From contig NC_087075.1 in NCBI RefSeq assembly GCF_026151205.1, forward strand, positions 5,574,858 through 5,638,857: DNA of 64,000 nt, read 5' to 3'. Made by a program: the position numbers and the translations under genes. Under the pieces are notes generated by a model. The model did not search any database. It was not told the origin of the DNA and saw only the letters and a list, made by a program, of their open reading frames with translations. Origin of the DNA: Bolinopsis microptera (Eukaryota; Ctenophora; Tentaculata; Lobata; Bolinopsidae). Numbering within the stretch: the stretch's first letter is position 1; every line of letters begins with the position of its first letter. Shown here one piece after another: positions 20,501 to 29,590 of the stretch.

Positions 20501-23500
20501 ATCAAGTGGAAAGGATCCTGGGTCGGGAGGGCTTGCTGAGTTGTCGTGGGTGAAAACTTGGTAAGTAGGGTCAGCCAAGGGTCTCAAATGACTATAAAGA
20601 TCATAATAACCTCATTCTTATCTACTTAGTACTTATCTAGTATAACTATTTTACTCATGAGTAAACCAGAATAACACCTCTAGAAAAATATGCTAACAGA
20701 GTAATCAATTAGTAATTAGTAATTAATTTCAGAAACCTATCCCTGCGGTTTGGGATACTACAACGAATATACCGGTGCTCACAGTGACACGGCCAAAGAT
20801 GGCTGTAAAGTTTGTGATGATGGTATGTAACAGCCCACAATCCTCTTTTAATAACAATTTCTACTTCTGGCTTTAAAGCAAAATTTCAATTTTATCAATT
20901 GAATCAGTAGAAAGTACACTGTAGTGTAATTAAGTTATGAATAGGAACTTCAACGATTGTGATCTGATCTGAACCTCAATGTCAGGAGCACTAAAGAAAA
21001 ATATGATCCCTCTCTTCTCAGGTTCACACGACCGCACGAACAACTTCACTTCAACCCAGAACAACTAAAGCTTGCACCATGTGACAACGAAGAGCAAAAA
21101 GATCTTCTACACGAGGACAATATACCACACGAAGCTGAACGAGTTGTCAGTCGTGGCTGCTTCCGACAGTTTAACCTCGCTGACAAGGAACTTGTGGTCA
21201 AGTGTCCAGCTGTGAGTACTATCAGTTTGGTGAGAAGGGTTCAGTGGTTTGCTCACAAATAACGTAATCGCCGAGAGGGAGGGGGGAGGAGAGATTTCAA
21301 ATGATTGCGCTATGTAATTTTGGGTCTTTTGCGATAGTCACAACGCGACAACTAGCGCTGGATGCGACAACAGCGCTATCCAGCCGCTAGTTTTGTCGCC
21401 ATCCCCAGCGTAGTTTGTCGCTATCCAGCGCTGGAAAATAAACGCTGGCCAGCGCAAAATATATATGTCGATAATTCGCTAACCAGCGCTGTTGGTCGCC
21501 ATTCCAGCGTCTAGTTACCGCCATCCAGCGCAGTTGTCGCTATCCAGCGCTAGTTGTCGCTGCAAAAGCGACACTGTCGCACGCGATCGTTTGCGATGGC
21601 CAGCGCAACTGGCCATCGCAGAAACAGTTTCGATAACTGCGCTGGATAGCGCCAACTATCGCTGGCTAGCGACAACTAGCGCTGGCCAAGCGCTGGCCAG
21701 CGCAAGCGATAGCCAGCGCTGGCCAGCGCTGGCCATCGATATCCAGCCGCAAAATTTTTGCGCTATTACCTCGTCAATAGCGCTAGCCAGCCGCGACCAG
21801 CGCTAACACAGCACTAAACCACGCTAGCCAGCGCTAACCCAAGCGCTATCCAGCGCAACCAGCGCTAGCCAGCGCTAAACCACGCTAAACCACGCTAACC
21901 AGCGCTACCAGCGCTAACCAGCGCTGGCCAGCGCTAATAAGGCTGACGAATAATACGCAACTATATTGCGCTGGACAGCGCTGGCTGACGAGTAATACTA
22001 ATATTCGAGCGTGCCTAAATCACTCTACAGTCGATCTTCGAGAATGTACTAAACGGGCCCCCATGGTTTTTGTAAGTGTAACCAACTTCAATCGATGCAA
22101 TGTATTTTCGGACGCTATATTCGTCAACCCCCATGACATAGGGTTAAAATGCTCTCTCTGACAGATAATGCGAAAAACGGTATCGATCACGTGATTAATG
22201 ACCGATTAGAAGTTAATCTAATTTTCCGTTAGGGTTGGGTTTCAGCATATGTTTTTTTATGGATTGGGTTAGGGTTAGGTGGGAACAGATTTATAGAGGT
22301 TTAGGTTTCAAAAAGTCGTACAGAACCACTAGAGTCAGAGAATGGGGTTAAAAAGTCACGTGACAGTTCGAGTGTAAAGTGATTAACATCATCCAGTAAT
22401 ATCGCAATAAATGATTTTGAACATTGCGCAGGCTAGCGCTGTTACGCTGTTAGCGCTGGCCAGCGCCTGGCTAAGCGCTGGCCTAGCGCTGTTAGCGCTG
22501 GTTAGCGCTGGCTAGCGCTGGTTAGCGCTGGCTAGCGCTGGTTAGCGCAAGCTAGCCTGCCAGCGCTGGCCAGCGCTTGGTTCGCGCTAGCGACGATAAT
22601 ATCGCAAAAAATATTGCGCTAGATATCGATGGCCAGCGCTGGCTATTGCTTAGCGCTGGCCAGCGCTAGTTTTGTCGCACAATCCACGCTAGTTTTTGTC
22701 GCCATCCAGCGCTAGTTTATCGAACTGTTTTCCTGCGATGGCCAGTTGCGCTGCATCGCAAACTATCGCGTGCGACAGTGTCGCATAGCCAGCGTCAACT
22801 AGCGCCTGGATAGCGACAACTAGCGCTGGATGGCGACAACTCGCGCTGGATGGGCGAAACCAGCGCTGGATAGCGACAATTATCGAACATAATATTTTGC
22901 GCTGGCCAGCTTATCCACGCTGGAAATACTACAACTAGCGCTGGATGGCGACAACTAGCGCATGCTAGCGCTAGTTGTCGCATCCAGCGCTAGTTGTCGC
23001 GTTTTGACTATCCGCAAAAGAACCTAATTTTGATACAAAACCTATGGATAAAACGAACACGAGGGGGGGGGGGGGTTTTTTTTTAAAAAAAAATTTGTTC
23101 AAAAAGTGATTACGTAAATTAAATGTGAACGACCCCGAATGATATCCTTAATTTGGGTTTTAGATGTTATTTCCACTGTAGAGTCCTTTTTGCTAGACGC
23201 TATTTGGGTTCAGAGAAGTTTTCTGATGATGACAAATATATTTCGGTTTCTCAGAGATGGAGGACTCCTATAGTCTTATACTTTCTTATTGTATTTGAAA
23301 CCTGTTTATTTCTTTCAGGACAGGAATAATTAATTATGTCAGAATTGTGCTGATACTGAAACTAACCCTGCATAACCCTGGACGAGCGACTGCCCACTTG
23401 CGGACGCGTAACTGATCACCCAAAATGTATAAAAGTTGAATGTAGAGAATTGCCCTGACGGAACCCGAACCCAGCCAGAGAGTTCGGACACTGTCACAGC

Positions 23501-26500
23501 TGCACTCCATATGAAGGAGTACACCACGGAACAAAATAGAAAGTCTGACGTTGAAGAAGGTAAGTGGAATGTAGTCATCATAATATATCGAACTGTAATT
23601 TTCTTATTTCGGCTGTAAAATAATGAACCGTTGTTGTGTTTGGTCTTAAAAGCTAAATACCAGGGCAAGATACGAGATAGTACTGGTAATACTTGTGAAG
23701 ACTGCCCTGCTGGTAAAAAACGAGGGATATCTGACAACGACTGTATTCCATGTAATTCTGGATGGATGTCTGCTGCTGGAGCGTCTGTTTGCACAGAATG
23801 CCCCGTGGTTAGTTTCTTATTTTATTTTTAAAATTTCCGTTCATCTTGTTACCGCTCACTAACTCAATGTGTTTTTTCTTGAGTTAAAATATTATTATTA
23901 TTATTGTGTGTTATTTATTACATTTGTTACAGGGTCGCTACGAACTTAGTATGACAAGTTGTGAGCAGTGTCCTGCAGGGAAGTACAATGATCAGACAGG
24001 ACAGTCAGGAGATAGCAGCTGTAAAGTCTGTGCTGAAGGTTATATTGCTGCTAGTGAGGGTTCTGAGACCTGTACTCAGTGTCAACCGGTTAGTTATAGT
24101 CTACAGTCAGCAAGGTTCATGTTCTGGTTCTAGCCGCGATTTCCCTGGTTCTTTATACTAATTTCCTGAATTATAGGTGCCAAGTTGTTATAAATTGAAA
24201 CTCCAGTTAGCCTTTGATCTTATAGTGCAACTTGCTCAGATGTTGCCGTTAGATCTTTCAGTTTTGTAATCAATTTTATATATTTTAGATGTGACATTAT
24301 TTTGATATCTACTTTTTCCATTTAGGGAGAAGAACCAAACTCTGATAACACTGCTTGTGATCCTTGTGTAGCTGGGAGATATCAGCCTGAACAAGGAAAA
24401 GAAACTTGTCTTCTCTGCGGAGTAGGAACTATCACTGTAACTACAGGAAGGGACAAGTGCGACCCTTGTGAACAGGTGAGTTACGTTAATATGCTAGTTA
24501 CAGGTTAAAACACACGCAAATAAAGTTTAAGGTAATTTCTAGTATAGTGAAAGCAAATCAGTCGACACGTGTTATTGACAGGGAATGACAAATTATCTAA
24601 AACATCTCCACAGGGTCAAGAAGCTAACGTTGAAAGAACTGCATGTGTTGATTGCGTGGCGGGGAAATTCCAGAGTAGTGCTGATGGTGGGGCTTGTCAG
24701 GATTGTGAACCTGGAACTTACAGTGCATTAAAAAGTTCAGATTGTACTAAATGCAGCGCTGTAAGTGTAAAAGGAGTCAGTTTGATTGCTAGTTGTGTTA
24801 GCTTGTGGTTTTCAGTATATATATATTCTTTTAATTTCTTTTATAAAAGAAATTCAAGAAATTTAAAGAAATTGATCGTCTGTGACATATTTGTTAATGT
24901 AATCTCATTCTAACACTCATTATTCATTAATTAACCCATACATTTACAGGGATACTACCAAGAAAATTCAGGACAGGGTTCCTGTGATGAATGTCAAAGC
25001 GGAAAGTACCCCGATGTTGAAGGAGCGACGGAATGTTCTGAATGTGAACCTGGTCACGTGACTATAACAGAGAGTTTGTCCGTATGTATGGAGTGTCCAG
25101 TGGTAAGGAAAATATCTTATTTATATTCACTAGATTAAAACGTGCTGAGTTAGATAATTTGTGCTACGAATATTTATGGTATTTATGCTTTTAAGTTGTA
25201 TGGTTCCCATCAATGGCGATTTGGGAATCTTCTGATTTTAAGTGAATTTGCCGTCTTTCCTAATTGTACGTATTACTGACCTGTACTTGTTACAGGGTCA
25301 GTACGAACTTAGTAAGACAAGTTGTGAGCTGTGTCCTGCAGGGAAGTACAATGATCAGACAGGACAGTCAGGAGAAAGCAGCTGTGAAGTCTGTGCTGAT
25401 GGTTATGTTGCTGCTAGTGAGGGATCTGAGACCTGCACTCCATGTCGACCGGTTAGGGGTCGTTCACATATTACGTAATCAATATTTTGGCAATTTTTAC
25501 CCCCCCCCCCCCCTCCGTAATCAACCGTAATCAAGACCGAACCCCCAAGGTTTGACCCCCCCTCTCCCCCCCCCCCCCCCCCCCCCCCGTAATCAAGATA
25601 TTGTGTAATTTTGTCGTTGATTTAATTTTATTACTGATTTAATTTTATTACTGATTTAATTTTATTACTATCTATTACATGTTCATGTTAAGCCATTTAT
25701 TTATTAAAAGCTATCACAACGGATTAATGAATGAAATAATCGCAAAACACTTACTAAACGAAAATTGGTTTAAAAAACGAAAATTTTGATTACATAATTA
25801 ACGAAAATCGGTAAAAAATTAAAATTTTGATTACGTAATAAACGACAAACCCCCCCCCCCCCCCCCCCCCCCCCCGTAATCAACCGTAAGCATTTGAAAC
25901 CCCCCCTCCTCGGCTGATTACGTAATATGTGAACGACCCCTTAGTTATAGTCTACAGTCAGCAAGGTTCATGTTCTGGTTCTGGCACTGATTTCCCTGGT
26001 TCATTATACTAATTTCCTGAATTATAGGTGCCAAGCTGCTATAAATTGAAACTCCAGTTAGCCTTGGTAACTCTCCACCTATTTTCTAAACAATTTAAAA
26101 TTTACTATTACTTCATATCCTCAGGGAACTTACGAAAATAGGAAAGATAAAGCCTGTGAGAATTGTCCGGCAGGTTACTATCAAGCGGCTGCTGGACAGC
26201 TATCATGTGATCCTTGTGAAGATGGAGAAATCTCTGCTGAAGGAGCAACGACGTGTACGCAGTGTGATAAGGTAGCTTCACATATTTTTTTAGACTCGAT
26301 TTTCAGGGCACGCGATTGAAAATCGCTCATGCAATACAATTACACATGAGCGCTGACCTTTGACCGGCCATAACTTCGGCTAGGAACAACATTTTGTCAT
26401 GGGACTAAAAGGAACTGATAGATATCACTCCCTTCTATCAAAAAAAACTATAAAATAAATTTCGAGAGAAATGTCATAAAGACCCCCTGCCCCCCTAAAA

Positions 26501-29500
26501 GACACGCAAATAAAGTTGAAGGTAATTTCTAGTAAAGTGAAAGCAGATCAGTCCACTTGTTATTGACACGTGTTACTGACACGTGCTATGGACACATGCT
26601 ATTGACAGGGAATATCAAATTATCTAAAACAACTTCACAGGGTCAAGAAGCAAACGTTGAAAGAACTTTATGTGTTGATTGCGTGGCGGGGAAATTCCAG
26701 AGTAGTGCTAATGGTGGGGCTTGTCAGGATTGTGAAGCTGGATCGTACAGTGCAGTTAAAAGTTCAGATTGTACTAAATGCAGCCCTGTAAGTGTAAAAG
26801 GAGTTAGTTTGATTGCGAGTTGTGTTAGCTTGTGGTTTCCAGTATATATATTCTTTCAATTTCTTTTATAAAAGAAATTCAAGATATTTAAAGAAATTGA
26901 TCGTCTGTGACATATTTGTTAATGTAATCTTATTCTCACATTCATTATTCATTCATTAACCCACCAATTTTCAGGGATACTACCAAGAAAATTCAGGACA
27001 GGGTTCCTGCGTTGAATGTCCAAGCGGAAAGTTCTCCGGTGCTGAAGGAGCGACCCAATGTTCTGAATGTGAAGCTGGTCACGTGACTGAAACAGAGGGC
27101 TTGTCCGAATGTACGGAATGTCCAGTGGTAAGGAAAATATCTTCTTTATATTCACTAGATTAACACATACCAATTAAGTAAGTTTGTGCTTGTTTACGAA
27201 TTGGGGATTTGTGGTAAAGTTACCATCCCCTTAACAGGGCGAATTGGCGATGTTAAATTTTGAGGTTACTTTCCCATCATTGCAAATTGTAAGTGTTATT
27301 TATCTGCTGTTACAGGGTCAGTACGAACTTAGTAAGACAAGTTGTGAGAAGTGTCCTGCAGGGAAGTACAATGATCAGACAGGACAGTCAGGAGAAAGCA
27401 GCTGTGAAGACTGTGCTGAAGGTTATGTTGCTGCAAGTGAGGGATCTGAGACCTGCACTCAGTGTCTACCGGTTAGTAATTATAGTCTACAGTCAGCAAG
27501 GTTCATGTTATGGTTCTGGCCCTGAATCTTTATCCTGAATTATAGGTGCCAAGTTGTTATACATTGAAACTCCAGCTAGCCTTGGTAACTCTCCACCTAT
27601 TTTCTGAACAATTTAAAATTTACTTTTACTTCATATCCTCAGGGAACTTACGAAAATAGGAAAGATAAAGCCTGTGAGAATTGTCCGGCAGGTTACTATC
27701 AAGCGGCTGCTGGACAGCTATCATGTGATCCTTGTGAAGATGGAGAAATCTCTGCTGAAGGAGCAACGACGTGTACGCAGTGTGATAAGGTAGCTTCACA
27801 TATTTTTTTAGACTCGATTTTCAGGGCACGCGATTGAAAATCGCTCATGCAATACAATTACACATGAGCGCTGACCTTTGACCGGCCATAACTTCGGCTA
27901 GGAACAACATTTTGTCATGGGACTAAAAGGAACTGATAGATATCACTCCCTTCTATCAAAAAAAACTATAAAATAAATTTCGAGAGAAATGTCATAAAGA
28001 CCCCCTGCCCCCCTAAAAGACACGCAAATAAAGTTGAAGGTAATTTCTAGTAAAGTGAAAGCAGATCAGTCCACTTGTTATTGACACGTGTTACTGACAC
28101 GTGCTATGGACACATGCTATTGACAGGGAATATCAAATTATCTAAAACATCTTTTCAGGGTCAAGAAGCAAACGTTGAAAGAACTGCATGTGTTGATTGC
28201 GGGGCGGGGAAATTCCAGAGTAGTGCTAATGGTGGGGCTTGTCAGGATTGTGAAGCTGGAAGTTACAGTGCAGTTAAAAGTTCAGAGTGTACTAAATGCA
28301 GCCCTGTAAGTAAAGTAGGAGTCTTAATTTTACTTAAGAGTTGAGGTAGCTTGGGATTTCCATTATAAGAAAAATACATAATAATTATCTGCCAAATAAA
28401 AAAAATTATCATCCGTGACATTCGTCTGTTTCTTTCATTCATTATTCATTCATTAACCCACAAATTTTCAGGGATACTACCAAGAAAATTCAGGACAGGG
28501 TTCCTGCGTTGAATGTCCAAGCGGAAAGTTCTCCAGTGCTGAAGGAGCGACCGAATGTTCTGAATGTGAAGTTGGTCACATGACTGAAACAGAGGGCTTG
28601 TCCGAATGTACGGAATGTCCAGTGGTAAGGAAAATATATTCTTTATATTCACTAGATTAACACATACCAATTAAGTAAGTTTGTGCTTGTTTACGAATTG
28701 GGGATTTGTGGTAAAGTTACCATCCCCTTCATGGCGAATTGGTGATGTTAAGTTTTGAGGTTACTTTCCCATCATTGCAAATTGTAAGTGTTATTTATCT
28801 GCTGTTACAGGGTCAGTACGAACTTAGTACAACTAGTTGTGAGAAGTGTCCTGCAGGGAAGTACAATGATCAGACAGGACAGTCAGGAGAAACCAGCTGT
28901 GAAGTCTGTGCTGATGGTTATGTTGCTGCTAGTGAGGGATCTGAGACCTGCATTCAGTGTCAACCGGTTAGTAAATAGTTATAATCAGCTGGCCTTGTGT
29001 TCTTTTCATGGCTCTAAAAGGATACATTATTTTCCCAAATTATAGGTTCCCATTCGTTATACCTTGCATCTTTAGTTAGTCCATACTACACATCTCATCT
29101 AAGAATAATCAGAAACTGATTGTACTCCTCATTTCTAGGGAACATACGCAGCATACAAAACACGAGCCTGTAAAGTGTGTGAAGAAGGTAACGTTCAGCC
29201 TAATACCGGAACAGTATCCTGCAATGTGTGTCCGACTGGAACGGTTTCTAACGAAGAAAGAACAGAATGCACAAGTAAGTTTTATCATGTAATACAGTCT
29301 TTGTTCGTCTCAATAAAAAATCATATTACAAGCATTTAAAGTGGTCCTTTATTTGAGAGAACTCATTCAAAATACTATATTCTTCTCGGTTACGAAATCC
29401 CCCTGTGGGATAGAGTTAAAGCTTGACGTCCCGAGTTAGCCGGTGAATTTTTAAAGAGTGTAGTAAGCATTATAAATAATATAGTATGAGTATAAAAATA

Positions 29501-29590
29501 AGACACACAATTTCAGCTCCCTGCAATCCAGGCTGGTTCTCGCAGAACGGGGGATTGGGACCCAACTGCAAACCTTGTGATGCAAAATGA
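14489..29590 (+). CDS. Gene copy C: large secreted F5/8C-like plus GCC2/GCC3-repeat protein
   Basis: Exons called from splice sites and phase: 14489-14549, 17552-17989, 20733-20822, 23446-23559, 23653-23807, 23933-24088, 24326-24475, 24614-24760, 24950-25102, 25296-25451, 26125-26271, 26641-26787, 26975-27127, 27316-27471, 27643-27789, 28159-28305, 28472-28624, 28811-28966, 29139-29274, 29517-29590. They join without a stop into 3036 nt, about 1011 residues. The order is signal peptide, F5/8C-like domain, then some sixteen cysteine-rich repeats of the ephrin-receptor-like GCC2/GCC3 type (CxxCPAGKY...C..C..G). No transmembrane segment is seen and the protein ends ...NCKPCDAK. Early exons are phase 1-1; the repeat exons are phase 0-0. 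Such proteins are extracellular; ligand and role are unknown. Least certain are the exons between 18000 and 23650, where alternatives exist (20352-20539, 21022-21211). Confidence 0.75.
14691..17114. mobile_element. 2.42-kb TIR transposon with perfect 32-bp ends in intron 1 of copy C
   Basis: Left end 14691-14722 (CTGCCGTTTTCTGACAAAAG...) and right end 17083-17114 are perfect reverse complements over 32 bp. ATAT lies on both sides (14687-14690, 17115-17118), a possible 4-bp target duplication. Copies A and B have the site without the insertion. The 12-mer AAGTGCTTAAGT, or its complement, recurs at least eight times near both ends, and 16500-16860 contains two direct ~180-bp copies. The interior codes for a broken transposase-like protein. 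Confidence 0.85.
15323..16098 (+). pseudogene. Transposase-like protein of the 2.42-kb element, frameshifted
   Basis: The first frame (15323-15643) ends with ILWNESIAGRKDEF and GDWTLFTALCSIIN. A second frame (about 15620-15780) continues with ITVKYLKPVHTFMSADSFHH and DYKDFVQAVEQ. The third (15892-16098) has EVSFHFTPFLRQ. The NWTL..AL and HTFMSADSFHH words recur in a family of transposon-linked proteins of cnidarians and other invertebrates (DUF7869-like, by recollection). The shift near 15615 breaks the frame; a GTAAGT at 15772 may be a real donor. Probably no longer functional. Confidence 0.6.
17552..17989 (+). CDS. F5/8C-like domain exon of copy C
   Basis: 146 codons, phase 1-1, acceptor TTCAG and donor GTAATC. 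It parallels the copy B exon throughout (YGADMAIDRDLNT, WFKASLEKEHCIKQVVHY, DYVPSSSGCKLGDTVEI, VYEIVIIAQLLS). It carries small insertions such as YSYRSAKNTHTC and a changed cysteine pair (SCTCEGGQC). The AIDRD and hydrophobic KQVVHY positions match F5/8C and F-type lectin folds. The fucose-binding His/Arg set cannot be assigned with confidence. Confidence 0.7.
18380..18500. repeat. Partial MITE family T copy
   Basis: GAGCGTGCTTAATCACTCTACAC followed by GATGACATAGGGTTAAAAT resembles the left part of the copies at 22006 and 59549. The telomere-like part is missing. Directly after it, 18568-18600 shares about 30 bp with 33922-33952 (CACTACTATATAACAAATAA). Confidence 0.5.
18601..20351. other. Intron region of gene C with few landmarks
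   Basis: Apart from the antisense PIK-type exon at 19136-19348, nothing coding is recognised. A ~28-bp word (GTTATTGTTATGATTTATTGG) occurs twice around a 20-G run at 19402-19421. That looks like a small duplication around a homopolymer. Confidence 0.4.
19136..19348 (-). pseudogene. Orphan PI3K accessory (PIK) domain exon, antisense in gene C intron
   Basis: On the minus strand a 71-codon exon is bounded by CCCCCAG before it and GTAGGT after it, phase 0-0. It reads NFLWKNRVHCRSYPHSLPK, then LYTLLLDWPPISVVTALQC, then DINDPHIRE. This matches the helical PIK domain of phosphoinositide 3-kinases. The LW-KR-YC..SLPK..L and LL..WPP....AL words are most like class II or class I catalytic subunits. 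No neighbouring PI3K exon is seen on this strand, so it is probably a displaced exon copy. A nested antisense gene with distant exons cannot be excluded. Confidence 0.65.
20352..20539 (+). CDS. Sushi-like exon with in-frame stop (alternative end of gene C)
   Basis: After acceptor TATTTCAG the phase-1 frame reads GVRKRPMPNNQ, then VPCTADDPLSDGTDSYEFIC, then WKGSWVGRAC and TGA at 20537. The C...Y.FIC...W.G.W...C layout resembles a Sushi/CCP domain. If used after the F5/8C-like exon it would end the protein, giving a short form like copy B (signal, F5/8C-like, Sushi). Skipping it keeps the long GCC-repeat frame open. A GTAAGT donor at 20560 exists but lies beyond the stop. Confidence 0.5.
20733..20822 (+). 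CDS. First GCC-type exon of gene C
   Basis: 30 codons, phase 1-1, acceptor ATTTCAG and donor GTATGT. It reads TYPCGLGYYNEYTG and GCKVCDD, a half repeat with the CxxxYY...C..C spacing. It continues in frame into 23446-23559. Confidence 0.65.
21022..21211 (+). CDS. Low-confidence exon candidate in gene C
   Basis: Flanked by CTTCTCAG and GTGAGT and open for 63 codons in one frame (FTRPHEQLHFNPEQLK, then CFRQFNLADKELVVKCPA). Its entry phase does not match the preceding exon, so it may belong to another isoform or be a relic. I do not recognise the sequence. Confidence 0.3.
21314..23036. repeat. Giant palindrome of AGCGCTGG-type short words
   Basis: Two arms, about 21325-21985 and 22427-23025, consist of irregular reiterations of AGCGCTGGCCAGCGCT, ACTAGCGCTGGAT and GCGACAAC. 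They are inverted relative to each other around a MITE family T copy. The outer ends match as inverted repeats (TCTTTTGCG.ATAGTCA then ACGCGACAACTAGCGC). AGCGCT is itself palindromic, so the arms can fold at many points. No coding meaning: open frames here are repeat artefacts. Confidence 0.75.
22006..22390 (-). mobile_element. MITE family T at the centre of the GCGCT palindrome
   Basis: Runs from AAATCACTCTACAGTCGATC to GTTCGAGTGTAAAGTGATT, opposite in orientation to the copies upstream of the signal exons. It includes TTAGGGTTGGG, GGGTTAGGGTTAGG and CACGTG words at about 22190 and 22358. Confidence 0.65.
23446..23807 (+). CDS. Linker exons of gene C leading into the GCC array
   Basis: Exon 23446-23559 (phase 1-1) encodes NCPDGTRTQPESSDTV and a charged linker ending NRKSDVEE. 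Exon 23653-23807 (phase 1-0) encodes KYQGKIRDSTGNTCEDCPAG, DCIPCNSGWMSAAG and CTECPV. The second is a full GCC2/GCC3-type repeat and changes the phase to 0, which all following repeat exons keep. The donor after 23807 is GTTAGT, a variant used repeatedly in this gene. Confidence 0.65.
23933..25102 (+). CDS. GCC array, block 1 (exons A1-B1-C1-D1)
   Basis: Four phase 0-0 exons: A1 23933-24088 (GRYELSMTSCEQCPAGKYND), B1 24326-24475 (EEPNSDNTACDPCVAG), C1 24614-24760 (CVDCVAGKFQSSADGGACQD) and D1 24950-25102 (GYYQENSGQGSCDECQSGKY). Each has six cysteines in C..C...C..C...C..C order, i.e. one GCC2/GCC3 repeat per exon. Block 1 is the most diverged of the three; B1 differs most from its counterparts. 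Confidence 0.8.
25296..27127 (+). CDS. GCC array, block 2 (A2-B2-C2-D2)
   Basis: A2 25296-25451, B2 26125-26271 (GTYENRKDKACENCPAGYYQ), C2 26641-26787, D2 26975-27127. Exon lengths 156, 147, 147 and 153 nt equal those of block 3. The A2 donor GTTAG is followed directly by the inserted MITE. Introns of blocks 2 and 3 are nearly identical, including a unique ~240-bp stretch between B and C. Confidence 0.8.
25456..25940. mobile_element. Harbinger/Tourist-like MITE, 485 bp
   Basis: Perfect 26-bp terminal inverted repeats starting GGGGTCGTTCACATATTACG. TTA lies on both sides (25453-25455, 25941-25943). Paralogous introns show the empty site CCGGTTAGTTATAG at 24086 and 27470. A 3-bp TTA duplication with GGG-starting ends is characteristic of PIF/Harbinger MITEs. 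The interior is C-tract rich with short tandem ATTTAATTTTATTACTG words and codes for nothing. Confidence 0.9.
27316..28624 (+). CDS. GCC array, block 3 (A3-B3-C3-D3)
   Basis: A3 27316-27471, B3 27643-27789, C3 28159-28305, D3 28472-28624. B3 reads as B2 in every residue I compared. C3 differs by a few residues (CGAGKFQSS for CVAGKFQSS). The intron after B3 repeats the ACTCGATTTTCAGGGCACG stretch of block 2, showing that the whole four-exon segment was copied as DNA rather than exon by exon. Confidence 0.8.
28811..29590 (+). CDS. 3' end of gene C: A4, E and terminal exon
   Basis: A4 28811-28966 is a fourth A-type repeat. E 29139-29274 (GTYAAYKTRACKVCEEG, CNVCPTGTVSNEERTEC) returns the phase to 1. 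The terminal exon 29517-29590 encodes APCNPGWFSQNGGLGPNCKP and ends CDAK-TGA. There is no hydrophobic C-terminus, so the product is secreted rather than membrane-anchored or lipid-anchored. The 3' flank begins a large inverted duplication at the stop codon. Confidence 0.75.

Larger units (their letters stand above)
21235..23136. mobile_element. Diverged Harbinger/Tourist-like MITE carrying nested elements
   Basis: The right end (ATGTGAACGACCCC at 23123-23136, preceded by GATTACGTAA) matches the terminal repeat of the intact MITE at 25456-25940. The left end (GCTCACAAATAACGTAATCG near 21251) is a weaker match. The interior is almost entirely the GCGCT palindrome below. Boundary on the left is approximate. 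Confidence 0.45.

Noticed and set aside
21492-22983. Ala/Ser-rich ORFs at 21492-21806 and 22795-22983
   Set aside because: They are read through the AGCGCT palindrome arms and have no other support.
23906-24133. Individual short ORFs over each GCC exon as separate small genes
   Set aside because: Splice sites and phase show that they are exons of one gene; the overlapping second-frame ORFs (for example 23961-24161) are shadows.
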